Positions 1-9,323 of a stretch of 42,703 nucleotides of DNA are shown here, one piece after another. A model generated the notes under the pieces. The model had not been told where the DNA came from and ran no database searches. It saw only the letters and a program-made list of their open reading frames with translations. Location of the stretch: positions 1 to 42,703 of the IMG/VR virus record IMGVR_UViG_3300009104_000040; one strand, 5' to 3'. How positions within the stretch are numbered: position 1 is the first letter of the stretch; every line of letters starts with the position of its first letter. The position numbers and the translations under genes were made by a program. The stretch comes from a virus.

Positions 1-1093
1 AATATGCACCATTGTGATTCCAGAATTGACCTGCTGAACCACCAGAGGGCCATGTGTTTGTGTCAGTTGCAGAAAAGGTTGTTCCACTAAGTGACATGTT
101 TGTTCCAGCACTATAGGTTGTATTTGTATCAGTATAGTTACTTGCATGGATTGTACCAGCACCACTTGCAGTCCAATCTATATGTTCATTTGCAACAAAG
201 TTTGCTAATGAATCATGATCCCAATCACTGTTTGATAACTCATCAAACTCTATTCCTGTTCCACCAGAATTAACTCTTACATATTTAAGAGCTGCACCAG
301 TATAGTTTGCTGGGGAATCTGTTAATCCTGTAAAGGAACTTGTACCAGCAGAGAATGAAATTACTCCAGTGCTGGAGTTATATGAAATGTCTCCACTTGC
401 ACTTAATTGAGCTCTAACATCAGCTGCATAAGAACCTAAGTCGGTTACTCTAAGAGCAGAACCATTCTTCTTGTAGTCTCCTACAACATCAAGGTCACCT
501 GTCATCTTAACCTTGTTAGATGCACCAGTTTCTATTAGTACATCATCACCTGTCGATTCTAATTGAATTGAATATCCAGCTGCAGGAGTTGTAATAATAT
601 TAGTATCGTCTGAGTTTATTACGATTCCACTTGCATTACTGTTGTATATTACACCACTAGATTTAGTCCAGTGAACTGTTTGTTGTGCTGCAGCTGCAGT
701 TCCTTCGTATGAACCTGTGAAAGAAGTTATTCTAATAACATCACCAGAAGAAGATGAACCAACCAGTTGAACTGATGATCCATTGGTTGCAGAATAAGCA
801 GAACCACTCTTTAATAGTAATCCATTCTTAAATACTAATACTCTACCTACTGAGTATTTAAGAGTGTTACCATCATTGTCTGCACCAGTGAAGTTTTCGT
901 TACTTCCACCAGATGCAGTATATTCATAATCTTGAAAATAGAAATACTCATCAATAATACTATTGACTGCATCTACCAAAGATGATTTTTGTCCTGTTCT
1001 TAAACTCCCAATACCACCAACATCATCTACGAGGTCATTATGACTGACTCGTAAATCTTCTAGTGTTTGGGTATTACTTACTGTTAATGCCAT
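1..1093 (-). CDS. tail fibre-like structural protein, 3' part outside window
   Basis: The frame stays open from an ATG at 1093 to the window edge, giving 364 codons with no stop, so the C-terminus is missing. It begins MALTVSNTQTLEDLRVSHND, a start I associate with marine T4-like tail-fibre and virion proteins. The sequence is rich in Ser, Gly, Thr and Asn, with short beta-type repeats and a segment around residues 75-135 (GRVLVFKNGLLL) resembling beta-prism fibre modules. It overlaps the upstream 66-residue gene as TAATG, so translation is probably coupled. Position at the downstream end of the baseplate operon is typical of a fibre or adhesin gene. The receptor-binding end cannot be seen. 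A virion or neck fibre is an alternative. Confidence 0.7.
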   Translation of the reverse strand, partial: MALTVSNTQTLEDLRVSHNDLVDDVGGIGSLRTGQKSSLVDAVNSIIDEYFYFQDYEYTASGGSNENFTGADNDGNTLKYSVGRVLVFKNGLLLKSGSAYSATNGSSVQLVGSSSSGDVIRITSFTGSYEGTAAAAQQTVHWTKSSGVIYNSNASGIVINSDDTNIITTPAAGYSIQLESTGDDVLIETGASNKVKMTGDLDVVGDYKKNGSALRVTDLGSYAADVRAQLSASGDISYNSSTGVISFSAGTSSFTGLTDSPANYTGAALKYVRVNSGGTGIEFDELSNSDWDHDSLANFVANEHIDWTASGAGTIHASNYTDTNTTYSAGTNMSLSGTTFSATDTNTWPSGGSAGQFWNHNGAY

Positions 1094-1293
1094 TATACTC
1101 TACCTAATAATTCCTGTACCATTCCTCTTAATTCTTGTACTTCACTCTGGAGAACTTCTATTTCAGTTTTCTGTCTACGAACCACTACCCTTCTTCTCTT
1201 ATACGCAAGATAGGAGTTCTTATCAGTATTTATAACTGCTCCAGTAGTTTCATCTTTAAGAAGATGTTCATTTCCTTCTACTTTGTTACGCAA
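1093..1293 (-). CDS. small coiled-coil protein between baseplate and fibre genes
   Basis: A 66-residue protein I do not recognise. The first half is charged and contains KRRRVVVRRQK. The C-terminal 25 residues carry heptad-like Leu/Val spacing (IEVLQSEVQELRGMVQELL), consistent with a short coiled coil that could trimerise or dock onto a fibre. It overlaps the end of the DUF4815 gene by 8 nt and the fibre start as TAATG, so the three genes form one translationally coupled unit. It may be a fibre connector or chaperone; this is inferred from position and the coiled coil only. Confidence 0.65.
   Translation of the reverse strand: MRNKVEGNEHLLKDETTGAVINTDKNSYLAYKRRRVVVRRQKTEIEVLQSEVQELRGMVQELLGRV
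1227..1234 (-). promoter_or_regulatory. possible T4-type late promoter inside the 66-aa gene
   Basis: An exact TATAAATA on the minus strand lies about 135 nt before the fibre gene start. Because it is inside a coding region it may be a chance match, but it could give extra late transcription of the fibre. Confidence 0.3.
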
Positions 1294-4200
1294 GTGCTAA
1301 TCCTCTGAATGCTTTGATTGCAGGCACAACACCTGTATCTTTACTCTTTAAGACTATCTTAACTGCAAAACCTACAAACTCATCTAGGTCTGTTGCACCA
1401 TATTCGTATGTTCTATACTGTGTGCTATCTGCATCTGGTTCGTCTGTGGTTGCAAATTGAGTCCATCCTTTTTCTTCAAATGGAGTGTTATCATCTTGTT
1501 TTTGTGTTTTGTAATAAGTTTCTATACCAGCATTCCCTTGACTAGTTACTGGTTTATAACCATCAAATATAACTTTTAATTCTGATGCTGGATTCTCTAA
1601 ATCAATTCTCTTAGTGAAATATATGGATGCATTATTATCACCTGTAGATTCAGTTGATGCACTATAAGCCTCTACATTAACATCACTAGAAGAATCTACT
1701 TGGTTAACTCTGTTCATTGTTCCTATACACCCAATACCATTGGAATCAATCACTGGTGAAACATAACTAGAATTAGAAACTAGAGTCATATCCAATTGGA
1801 ATGATCTCGTACCAGACATCTCATTAGTCTCATTGATTGAAGATGCAACAATTGATGCATTATTTAATGGTGTATTATCATTTAATCTAACAGTCTGAGA
1901 TGCAGTATTCCTAGTATAAGTATTATTTGTATCTGTTTGTTGAGGCATATCTGTTTGAGTTGTTGTTGCTTGTGGTAAGATTTGTGTGCCTGGCAATTGT
2001 ATATTTGGTATCATAGTGTGGATTAAATCCATATACAAATTCTTAGTTGCATATACTTCTGTACCACCACCCCTAACATTCTCAATTGCACCTGCTGTTC
2101 CTGTTATAGTAACATCAAGTTCATAAGAATCTATGTCATGATTTGCAAGTGCAGTATGTGTTTTGTTTATTTGTGCAACTGAAATACCACCTAGTGTGTC
2201 ACCTACAGTGGCTGCAGTAAATGTACAGAATGTTGTTGCACCACTACCACCAACATCAGACTGTTTAATAGTTAAAGTTTCAGCTGCAGTAAACCCTGAG
2301 CCTGGATTATTAATTGTTATTGATGAGACAGTAGTAGTTGAATCTAATGTAATGTTTGCAGTTGCACCATTTACTTGTGATCCACTTCTTAAAATTGGAA
2401 CACCAGTATAAGTTGCAATGCCCCCTGTTCCACTAACACTCGGAGTAGACAATGATAGTACGCTGTTCGTTCTATCCCCTGCTACACCAGATATGGTTAC
2501 ATTAGATTTATCATTGTCATACATTCCATGAGACATGTGATAAACTTTAATTCTATCTACATCTCCTGTACCTATAATTTCTATTGGAGAACTTCCTAAT
2601 TGTTTACTCATAGTATCTACTTTATTCTCTAATACTATTCTTCCTGTTAATGAAGTGAAGTTTGCACGATTAAGTCTAAACTTAATGTCTTGCATTTGTT
2701 CTGTAGTCCATGTAGAACTGTTCTGTGATTTAAATAATACACCAGTATATGGCTGTTTGTCAATAGGTTCATTTGTCTTAACATCAAATTTACCCATCTC
2801 TCCAACCCATACATTGTATGCATTAGAGTTAGACATTAATACAAAACAGTATTCTCTGTCTGGTCTTACATATACTGGATGTGGGAAAGTAAATTTAGTT
2901 GAAGTTGTTCCATCACTTGATGTTGTTATATCAGCTGGATACTGTACTGATTCTGCACTAGGTAAAATCTTTTGTGTTGGATACCCATTGCTCATTTCTC
3001 TTATTGAACATGTTATTGGTATACCACCATCATCCTTTGTACTAAAGTAAACATCTACTGATGTAACAAACATTCCATTGTCTGCTTCGACTAGGAATGA
3101 TTGTGCAAGTGGGTCTTCCCATATAATTGTTGGAGTCCCTGCTGTTGTTTCTGTTGTTTCTTGATGAGTAACAATCTCACCTGGCCTAGTTGCAGATGTA
3201 GAACCTATAACGACTCTTCCATTTCGTGTTGATATTGTCTCTCTTTCTGTTGTAGTTACTTGTCCATTTGCAAAGAAGTTTCCTTCAGCAGATGTTTCAC
3301 ACTTACCATCTATGGTAGCTCCATTTGTAACTTTAAATGTTCTTATTCCTGTAGGGAATCTTAATGAGTCAGAATTTGGTACAGTAAAGACTGTAGTAAA
3401 TTTACCTTGAGCATCTGTTGTTAAAGTTCCACTACAATGTGCATTAACACCAATTCCATCAAAGAATGCATTAAGTTTAGTATTTGGTTTTAGTAATTCT
3501 CCTGTAACTGTAATGTCAACTGATCTCATATTTTGAACTACATCAATACTTACTATTCTTTCACTAACATCATTTATAATGTCTTCTACTACTGATGTGG
3601 TTACCCCTGTTCTTGATTCTCTTGTTGGTGTAACACTTCTTGTAAGAGTAGTTGTGGTTCTTCCAGCAGTACCAGTTACACTACCACCAACATTTGGCAT
3701 TGCCCAGTTACCCATGCCTCCACCAACATCCCAGTCTCCTGCTCTGAAGGCTTCAAATGCACGAACATTTCCTTCTCTACTTAATGGAATCTGATTCCAC
3801 CCAGCACCAATACGACCTTGCCTTCTACCTCTTCCATTTCTTCTAATAACTTCAATTGGGTCTGTAGCAGTGTCTGATGTAGATGTTGTTTCTGGAGTTC
3901 CAGCCCATGTTTGTTGCCATTCGTTCCAAACTGTTCCAGTACCATTAGGTAATCCAGCAATAACTGCATCAAAATTACCTTCTCTACTTGTTGTGACTTC
4001 TGGATTTCTTGTATGGTCATGCCATAAATCCTTATCTGGAGTCATGGTAATTCTTCCTACGAATGTTGCAATATCATATGGGTTAACATTTAATTCTGTT
4101 GATGCTTTGTCTGCACTTATCTCTACTACTTCATTGTAAGGTAAAGTTCCAACATACCCATCAGTGTCATTTCCTGTGGATTGCCAATTTGATGATTTGT

Positions 4201-7200
4201 TAGCATTAAATTCTAAGTCAAAGAAGTCTGTAAAGTGAGTTGGTCTTGCAACACTTGTTTCTTGATCTACTGCAATACTATAATCTGGATGGAGAACATC
4301 TCCTATTCCATGACCCCTAAATGAGTCAACAACAAATCCAGATTTGAATTTATCAAATCCATCATCATCAAGAACTTGCATTGTCTCTGTAGCCTTCTCT
4401 AACATTGATAGGGTTACAGCATTTTCTAAATTTTGTAATCTCTTTTGTAATTTTTCTATATGTCTCATAGTGTATCGTCTATGAGATTTTAATCTCGGAA
4501 CGACATCACCAGCATTAACAGTGTAAGGTGGGACAGTTAATGTTGCAATCTCTATTGCATTTTCTACATTACCGCCTGCAACTGGATTTAAGGATGCTTC
4601 TCCTTTAACTATTTCAAACTTCCCTTTACTTGTAAGGAATAATCTATCTATCCTTCCAAGATAATGTGTGTAGTCTAAAGTAATGTTAGAACCAATTTGT
4701 GCTACATCAACCTTATGACCAGATGCAAATGAACTTGTTTCGTAATTAAAAGGATCAACAGTAAGACCAGATACATTTTGTATTGATCCAGAAGTTACTG
4801 CACTTGATGGATTTGTAGACCATAAGTCTGCAACAGAAGGTCTGTAATCTATTGAATCACCTAAACTAAAGTTTCCATCTGGTTTAATTGAATTATTAGG
4901 ATCAATTCTATCTGCTTCATAATTAGGTAGTTGTTCATAATCCAAACCACCATAAGAACCAGCATGGAAATAGTTTTTACTATTACCACTTCCAGCATGT
5001 GTAAAGTAATCAAATACAATTAGTAATGGATTATTAGGTGTTGGTCTATTTGCTTTTAATGAAATTTTTCCAAGTCCATAATATCCATCTCTCTGCCCAT
5101 CATCTAGATAATATCTGTCAAGAATATTTGGAGAACCATTAGTTAAACTTGCAATAGTTCCTGCAGCTCCTGCTTCAGTTGTTAGTGCTTCTGAGTTTTG
5201 GAAATTTGCACTCCCTTTTGCATAATAGAAGTGACATACTCCACTATCGTTTTCGATTAACCAACCTCTTGCACCAGAAACACTACCTGTCATTAGTGTT
5301 CCAGAATCACTTATTGCAACACTGTTTCCACTATCGGCAGTGTATACAAATGAAGGGGGCATTGGGTTGGTTGTAGTTGTTGGTGTTGAACCATAACTTA
5401 TTTCGTTTCCACCTTCGTATACTGCACGAACATTATAGATATCTGGTACTCCCAGAGTAATGTCGTTGTGTTTATATCCCAATCCATATGGAAGGGAACC
5501 TGTAGTTGAATTAACATTCATAACAGCAGATTTAATTAAAGTCTTAGTAGATGCTTGTGTAGTTCCTCTTTGAACTGTGTATGTAATTTTAACATCTGTT
5601 CCATTGCCCGGCACACCTGTACCAGAGAAAGATGCAGATGCACTTGGTGATGTATTGTTTGATAAGTCAAAAGTTGCACTAGATAAATCTAAATCTGCAC
5701 CAGATGATTCATTTGATACAACATAATTATCTCTTGAGAATGCAACATAGGTTTCACCAGTTGCTAATGTGGGTAATGTAATCTTTGAAGAGCCAACTGT
5801 AACTTCTGCTTGTCGTCTTACTATTTCTGTTTCTACTTGGGAAACCTCTTTGATTCCATCATGAGGCAACCCAGAGATTGCGACTGTTTGATCTGGTTTA
5901 TAAAATTTTGCTCTTTGTCTAAGTAAACTACCACTAAAACTAGCAGATACATCATCTATTGTTATTGAAGTATCACTAGTAATTGTTTGAACTGTACGAG
6001 TCTGACCATCTGCAAATAGTATTTGATCTCCAACTTCTAACTCAGATGAAAATCTTGTTGCAACACCAGTTAATGTATCATCACTTGAATCACCATCAGC
6101 AGTTACACTACCTGTACCTGTTAATATTGAATTATCATCTAATACTATATCTGCACCAAAGTTAGTTCCAGTAAGAGTTTGATATATTCTTCTTGCTCTT
6201 CTAAAGTTAAATGTTCTTACTGCTGATGAAGCAGTTCCACCAGTTGTTGCTTCTATTCTCTGAATAGTTTCTGATGCACTAAAGTTTCCTGTAACATTGA
6301 TGAGGTCTAATGTAGTTGCAGCCCCATCCGCTGTAATTGCAATACCTGTTGCACCAGTTGTTAATCCTTTATATTTTGCACCTTGAACAATAGTTTGTGA
6401 ACTAATAGTTATACGAGTAAACATCTGAACATCAAACAAATGCAGATGGTATTGATCAGCACCACCTGTCCCTGTGTCATGTTCAATTGCTCTAACTCTT
6501 GCAATACCTATTTGATTACCACTATTAGTGGTAGAAGAACTTCCTTGTGCAGTATCGTAGATACCAACTGTGGAATGATTAGTTATGTCTGGAGTTCCAA
6601 AGGTATTATGAATCTTAACATAGTTACCTATTCTGAAAGGACTCGCTGCATTGTTTTGTGAATTAGTAGTTCTTGCTTTATCTATTGTAACAAAGGATGG
6701 AGTATTTCTTTCTACTTCGTATCCTCTTACATATGCTTTACCAGAACTTACAACTGCAATGAATTTTGTTTTATCACCTGCTGGTGAATCTGTGGATGAA
6801 TATACTCCACCATTAACTCCATCATTATAGTGTTCCCTAAAGTTGACTGTATATGGTTGTAACATATAGTCACCACTCTCATCATATGTTCGTCTTGCAA
6901 GAGTGTCTTGAATTCTTGAGTATTGAGTTATCTCTACTTTCTTAGTAACAGTACCATCTTCAACCCTCATTAATTCAATGAAGTTTGTTGAGTCTGTTGC
7001 AGTAAGGGATTTCTTAACTAGAGTTAATTGAATTTTTAGTCTATGTGCGCCTGGAGCATTTTCATTTGTCGATCCAGCTGCATTGTCTAACAAAGTGGTA
7101 TCTTCGGTAGAACTTACCAGTGTTTCTGCAATATCAAGACCAACCTTGTAGGATGGAGTTGCAGAATACTTCTCTAAAATAATTGTTTGTTTTGGAACCT

Positions 7201-7819
7201 TAACAAAGTGTCCTCTTGTGTATATAATACCTTCGGAAATATTTGCAAAGGAAGCATTAACAGAACCTACATCTGTAAGACCTGTTTGAGAGAATACTTT
7301 GAATTCGTTATTGTCAGATGCATCTGTGTAAGTACCATTAGTCTCTTGAGTAACTCTTTTTATTTCTTCACCATCTTGGAATTCGTTGTAATAAGTTGTA
7401 CCAGAGTTACCTGTTTTAAGATACTTAACAAATAAAGTTAGTGGATCAGAGGTAGTCTTTGCTTCAGTCTTAACAACCTTTGCAACTACTCCAGAAGTTT
7501 CACCTTCATAAAATTTATCTAATGCGTCTACACGAAAGGATTCAGTTGCCTGAATTCCATCTTCGTTGGGATTGGTGTCTGTAGTCTTTACTGCAAATAC
7601 ATTTTGGTCAAAGTTAGTTCTTGCACCAAGTACAATTGATCCTTCTTCAAATATATGATTACCAAATCTCTCAACTTGGTTTTGCAATATAGCTTGTAAT
7701 TGTGTTAGTTCCCTTGCCTGTATGGCTACTGATGGTTTAAACAGAACCCTATGAAAATTCTTGGATTCTGCAAAGTCATCATAATAGGGACTAACATTTA
7801 GGTCTGTCTTTTGAGCCAC
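1286..7819 (-). CDS. large baseplate structural protein, DUF4815 type (gp10 position)
   Basis: A 2177-residue virion protein. The N-terminal about 90 residues (PYYDDFAESKNFHRVLF, QARELTQLQAILQNQ, HIFEEGSIV) match my recollection of the DUF4815 family found in marine T4-like phages. The rest is Ser/Thr/Gly-rich beta structure, with a coiled-coil-like stretch near residues 1110-1150 (RHIEKLQKRLQNLENAV) and an Ig-like segment near 1430-1490. It directly follows gp8, where T4 has genes 9 and 10, so it probably forms the outer baseplate periphery that holds tail fibres. The start is GTG, with AGGATAAC about 9 nt upstream. It is far longer than T4 gp10 (about 600 residues), so functional equivalence is an inference from position. 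Confidence 0.8.
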   Translation of the reverse strand: MAQKTDLNVSPYYDDFAESKNFHRVLFKPSVAIQARELTQLQAILQNQVERFGNHIFEEGSIVLGARTNFDQNVFAVKTTDTNPNEDGIQATESFRVDALDKFYEGETSGVVAKVVKTEAKTTSDPLTLFVKYLKTGNSGTTYYNEFQDGEEIKRVTQETNGTYTDASDNNEFKVFSQTGLTDVGSVNASFANISEGIIYTRGHFVKVPKQTIILEKYSATPSYKVGLDIAETLVSSTEDTTLLDNAAGSTNENAPGAHRLKIQLTLVKKSLTATDSTNFIELMRVEDGTVTKKVEITQYSRIQDTLARRTYDESGDYMLQPYTVNFREHYNDGVNGGVYSSTDSPAGDKTKFIAVVSSGKAYVRGYEVERNTPSFVTIDKARTTNSQNNAASPFRIGNYVKIHNTFGTPDITNHSTVGIYDTAQGSSSTTNSGNQIGIARVRAIEHDTGTGGADQYHLHLFDVQMFTRITISSQTIVQGAKYKGLTTGATGIAITADGAATTLDLINVTGNFSASETIQRIEATTGGTASSAVRTFNFRRARRIYQTLTGTNFGADIVLDDNSILTGTGSVTADGDSSDDTLTGVATRFSSELEVGDQILFADGQTRTVQTITSDTSITIDDVSASFSGSLLRQRAKFYKPDQTVAISGLPHDGIKEVSQVETEIVRRQAEVTVGSSKITLPTLATGETYVAFSRDNYVVSNESSGADLDLSSATFDLSNNTSPSASASFSGTGVPGNGTDVKITYTVQRGTTQASTKTLIKSAVMNVNSTTGSLPYGLGYKHNDITLGVPDIYNVRAVYEGGNEISYGSTPTTTTNPMPPSFVYTADSGNSVAISDSGTLMTGSVSGARGWLIENDSGVCHFYYAKGSANFQNSEALTTEAGAAGTIASLTNGSPNILDRYYLDDGQRDGYYGLGKISLKANRPTPNNPLLIVFDYFTHAGSGNSKNYFHAGSYGGLDYEQLPNYEADRIDPNNSIKPDGNFSLGDSIDYRPSVADLWSTNPSSAVTSGSIQNVSGLTVDPFNYETSSFASGHKVDVAQIGSNITLDYTHYLGRIDRLFLTSKGKFEIVKGEASLNPVAGGNVENAIEIATLTVPPYTVNAGDVVPRLKSHRRYTMRHIEKLQKRLQNLENAVTLSMLEKATETMQVLDDDGFDKFKSGFVVDSFRGHGIGDVLHPDYSIAVDQETSVARPTHFTDFFDLEFNANKSSNWQSTGNDTDGYVGTLPYNEVVEISADKASTELNVNPYDIATFVGRITMTPDKDLWHDHTRNPEVTTSREGNFDAVIAGLPNGTGTVWNEWQQTWAGTPETTSTSDTATDPIEVIRRNGRGRRQGRIGAGWNQIPLSREGNVRAFEAFRAGDWDVGGGMGNWAMPNVGGSVTGTAGRTTTTLTRSVTPTRESRTGVTTSVVEDIINDVSERIVSIDVVQNMRSVDITVTGELLKPNTKLNAFFDGIGVNAHCSGTLTTDAQGKFTTVFTVPNSDSLRFPTGIRTFKVTNGATIDGKCETSAEGNFFANGQVTTTERETISTRNGRVVIGSTSATRPGEIVTHQETTETTAGTPTIIWEDPLAQSFLVEADNGMFVTSVDVYFSTKDDGGIPITCSIREMSNGYPTQKILPSAESVQYPADITTSSDGTTSTKFTFPHPVYVRPDREYCFVLMSNSNAYNVWVGEMGKFDVKTNEPIDKQPYTGVLFKSQNSSTWTTEQMQDIKFRLNRANFTSLTGRIVLENKVDTMSKQLGSSPIEIIGTGDVDRIKVYHMSHGMYDNDKSNVTISGVAGDRTNSVLSLSTPSVSGTGGIATYTGVPILRSGSQVNGATANITLDSTTTVSSITINNPGSGFTAAETLTIKQSDVGGSGATTFCTFTAATVGDTLGGISVAQINKTHTALANHDIDSYELDVTITGTAGAIENVRGGGTEVYATKNLYMDLIHTMIPNIQLPGTQILPQATTTQTDMPQQTDTNNTYTRNTASQTVRLNDNTPLNNASIVASSINETNEMSGTRSFQLDMTLVSNSSYVSPVIDSNGIGCIGTMNRVNQVDSSSDVNVEAYSASTESTGDNNASIYFTKRIDLENPASELKVIFDGYKPVTSQGNAGIETYYKTQKQDDNTPFEEKGWTQFATTDEPDADSTQYRTYEYGATDLDEFVGFAVKIVLKSKDTGVVPAIKAFRGLALA

Positions 7820-7830
7820 TGTTAGTTATC

Positions 7831-9258
7831 CTACATTTCTATAATTAGTTTTATATCCTCAATCTGATCTGCTGCACGAGCAACAGCACCACGATTCTCT
7901 AAGTACACAATGTCTCCAGAGTTTCTTTTAATCTCTGGTCTAGTTGCATCTAGACTTGAAATTGTTCCTAGACTTGTTCCAGCAGAACTATAAACTGTAT
8001 CAGACGAACTAAAGTCATTGTAAATACCAGTTGAACCAGAAGATGGCAAATAAGATACAATCCTATTTGTCGAATCTACAGAAACTACTATACCAGTTCC
8101 AGTACCAGATGCAGTTGGATGTGCATTTTTAATCACATCATCAACTGTAGGCATGTCTGCACCAGCAGCCATTGTAAAGGCATTAGATGCACTGAGTGTA
8201 GCTGCACTTGATAAAGTATCTGTTCCTATGTTGGTTGGATTTACAATAAGACCTATTTGTCTAAAATCGTTATCTGTTGGGAAGTCACCAGAACCTTCTG
8301 CGTACTCTAAACGAGAATTGACGATCACATAGTTTCCACCTAGTTCTTCAACTGGGTCTGAACCATGGCCGTTCTTTGGACTAACTATAATATCAAAAGC
8401 TGCACCAGAACCAGAACCCGCAGATGCTTGTAATACTGTATTACTAATCTCTGCTACTGAATAATTTGAACCTACTGCATTAATAGTTGCAGAAGTTACT
8501 GCACCACCAGATACGACTACAGCTGCAGTTCCAGCTGTTCCATCTCCAGATATTGCAATAGTATGAGTTCCAGCAGTTGAATACCCAGAACCACCAGCAG
8601 TTACTCTGATATGTTCTATAGTACCATCTGTTGCACCATTCTCTACATCCCATTGTGCAGAAGTATCATCAGCTGCCGTAGCACCTAATGCACCAGTATC
8701 ACCTTCCACAGCAGATTTTGCACCAAGTGTTTTCACTGGTATAAAGTCTGATGTTACGAATTTGATTACTTCTGATGCAGATATTGAATACATAAATTTC
8801 CATTTGTATCCATCTGATTCAGTTGATATTGCAACAGTTGTGTGATCTGGTTTAACAGTGGATGTTGCACCATTGTTATTTGATATGCACTTGTATACAT
8901 TATAGTCATCTGTAACTATAAAGAATGTAGATGCCCACAATGTAGATGCACCACTTGTTGCTGTGTTAGAAGATGAGTAATTGTGTCTATACTCATCATA
9001 TACTGTTCCACTAGTCCAGTCTCGTCTAACAACGGCATGACTAACATCAGTTGATGATATCAACTTTAATGCTACCATATTTCTATATGCGTCATACTCA
9101 TCATTCAAAGAGTCTACAGGAGTAGGTGGGTTGCTGTCGTCTGTCCATGCACTAGGTCTACCAATAAACATGTACATGTCATTTCCAGACTCAGACGCAA
9201 CTTCTCTGAATTGCTTTGCATTGTGCAAACGAAATTTTTCGGTAATAATCGCTGCCAT
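7831..9258 (-). CDS. 8: baseplate wedge subunit gp8
   Basis: 475 residues against 334 in T4. The N-terminus (ITEKFRLHNAKQFREV, MFIGRPSAWTDDSNPPTPVD) and the sequence VVRRDWTSGTVYDEY parallel T4 gp8 (FGRSEPW..., VIPRRDWGDTRYPDPY). The C-terminus (NSGDIVYLENRGAV, AADQIEDIKLIIEM) aligns with T4 gp8's HSGEMIYMENRPPI and MDQTEEINILFTF. A glycine-rich insert near residues 215-290 (TAGGSGYSTAGTH) explains the extra length. gp8 dimers sit in the baseplate wedge and contact gp7, gp10 and gp6. The gene has its own late promoter about 50 nt upstream and a strong ribosome-binding site, GAGGAAGG. Confidence 0.88.
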   Translation of the reverse strand: MAAIITEKFRLHNAKQFREVASESGNDMYMFIGRPSAWTDDSNPPTPVDSLNDEYDAYRNMVALKLISSTDVSHAVVRRDWTSGTVYDEYRHNYSSSNTATSGASTLWASTFFIVTDDYNVYKCISNNNGATSTVKPDHTTVAISTESDGYKWKFMYSISASEVIKFVTSDFIPVKTLGAKSAVEGDTGALGATAADDTSAQWDVENGATDGTIEHIRVTAGGSGYSTAGTHTIAISGDGTAGTAAVVVSGGAVTSATINAVGSNYSVAEISNTVLQASAGSGSGAAFDIIVSPKNGHGSDPVEELGGNYVIVNSRLEYAEGSGDFPTDNDFRQIGLIVNPTNIGTDTLSSAATLSASNAFTMAAGADMPTVDDVIKNAHPTASGTGTGIVVSVDSTNRIVSYLPSSGSTGIYNDFSSSDTVYSSAGTSLGTISSLDATRPEIKRNSGDIVYLENRGAVARAADQIEDIKLIIEM

Positions 9259-9309
9259 TTGTTTTTCCTTCCTCTAAATTTTTGTTATAATTTAAATTAT
9301 CTTACTAGG

Positions 9310-9317
9310 TATTTATA
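9310..9317 (-). promoter_or_regulatory. T4-type late promoter for gp8
   Basis: An exact TATAAATA on the minus strand in the gap between the 1823-residue gene and gp8. The expected start is about 6 nt further on, leaving a leader of roughly 45 nt that includes GAGGAAGG before the gp8 ATG. Confidence 0.75.
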
Positions 9318-9323
9318 CCACTT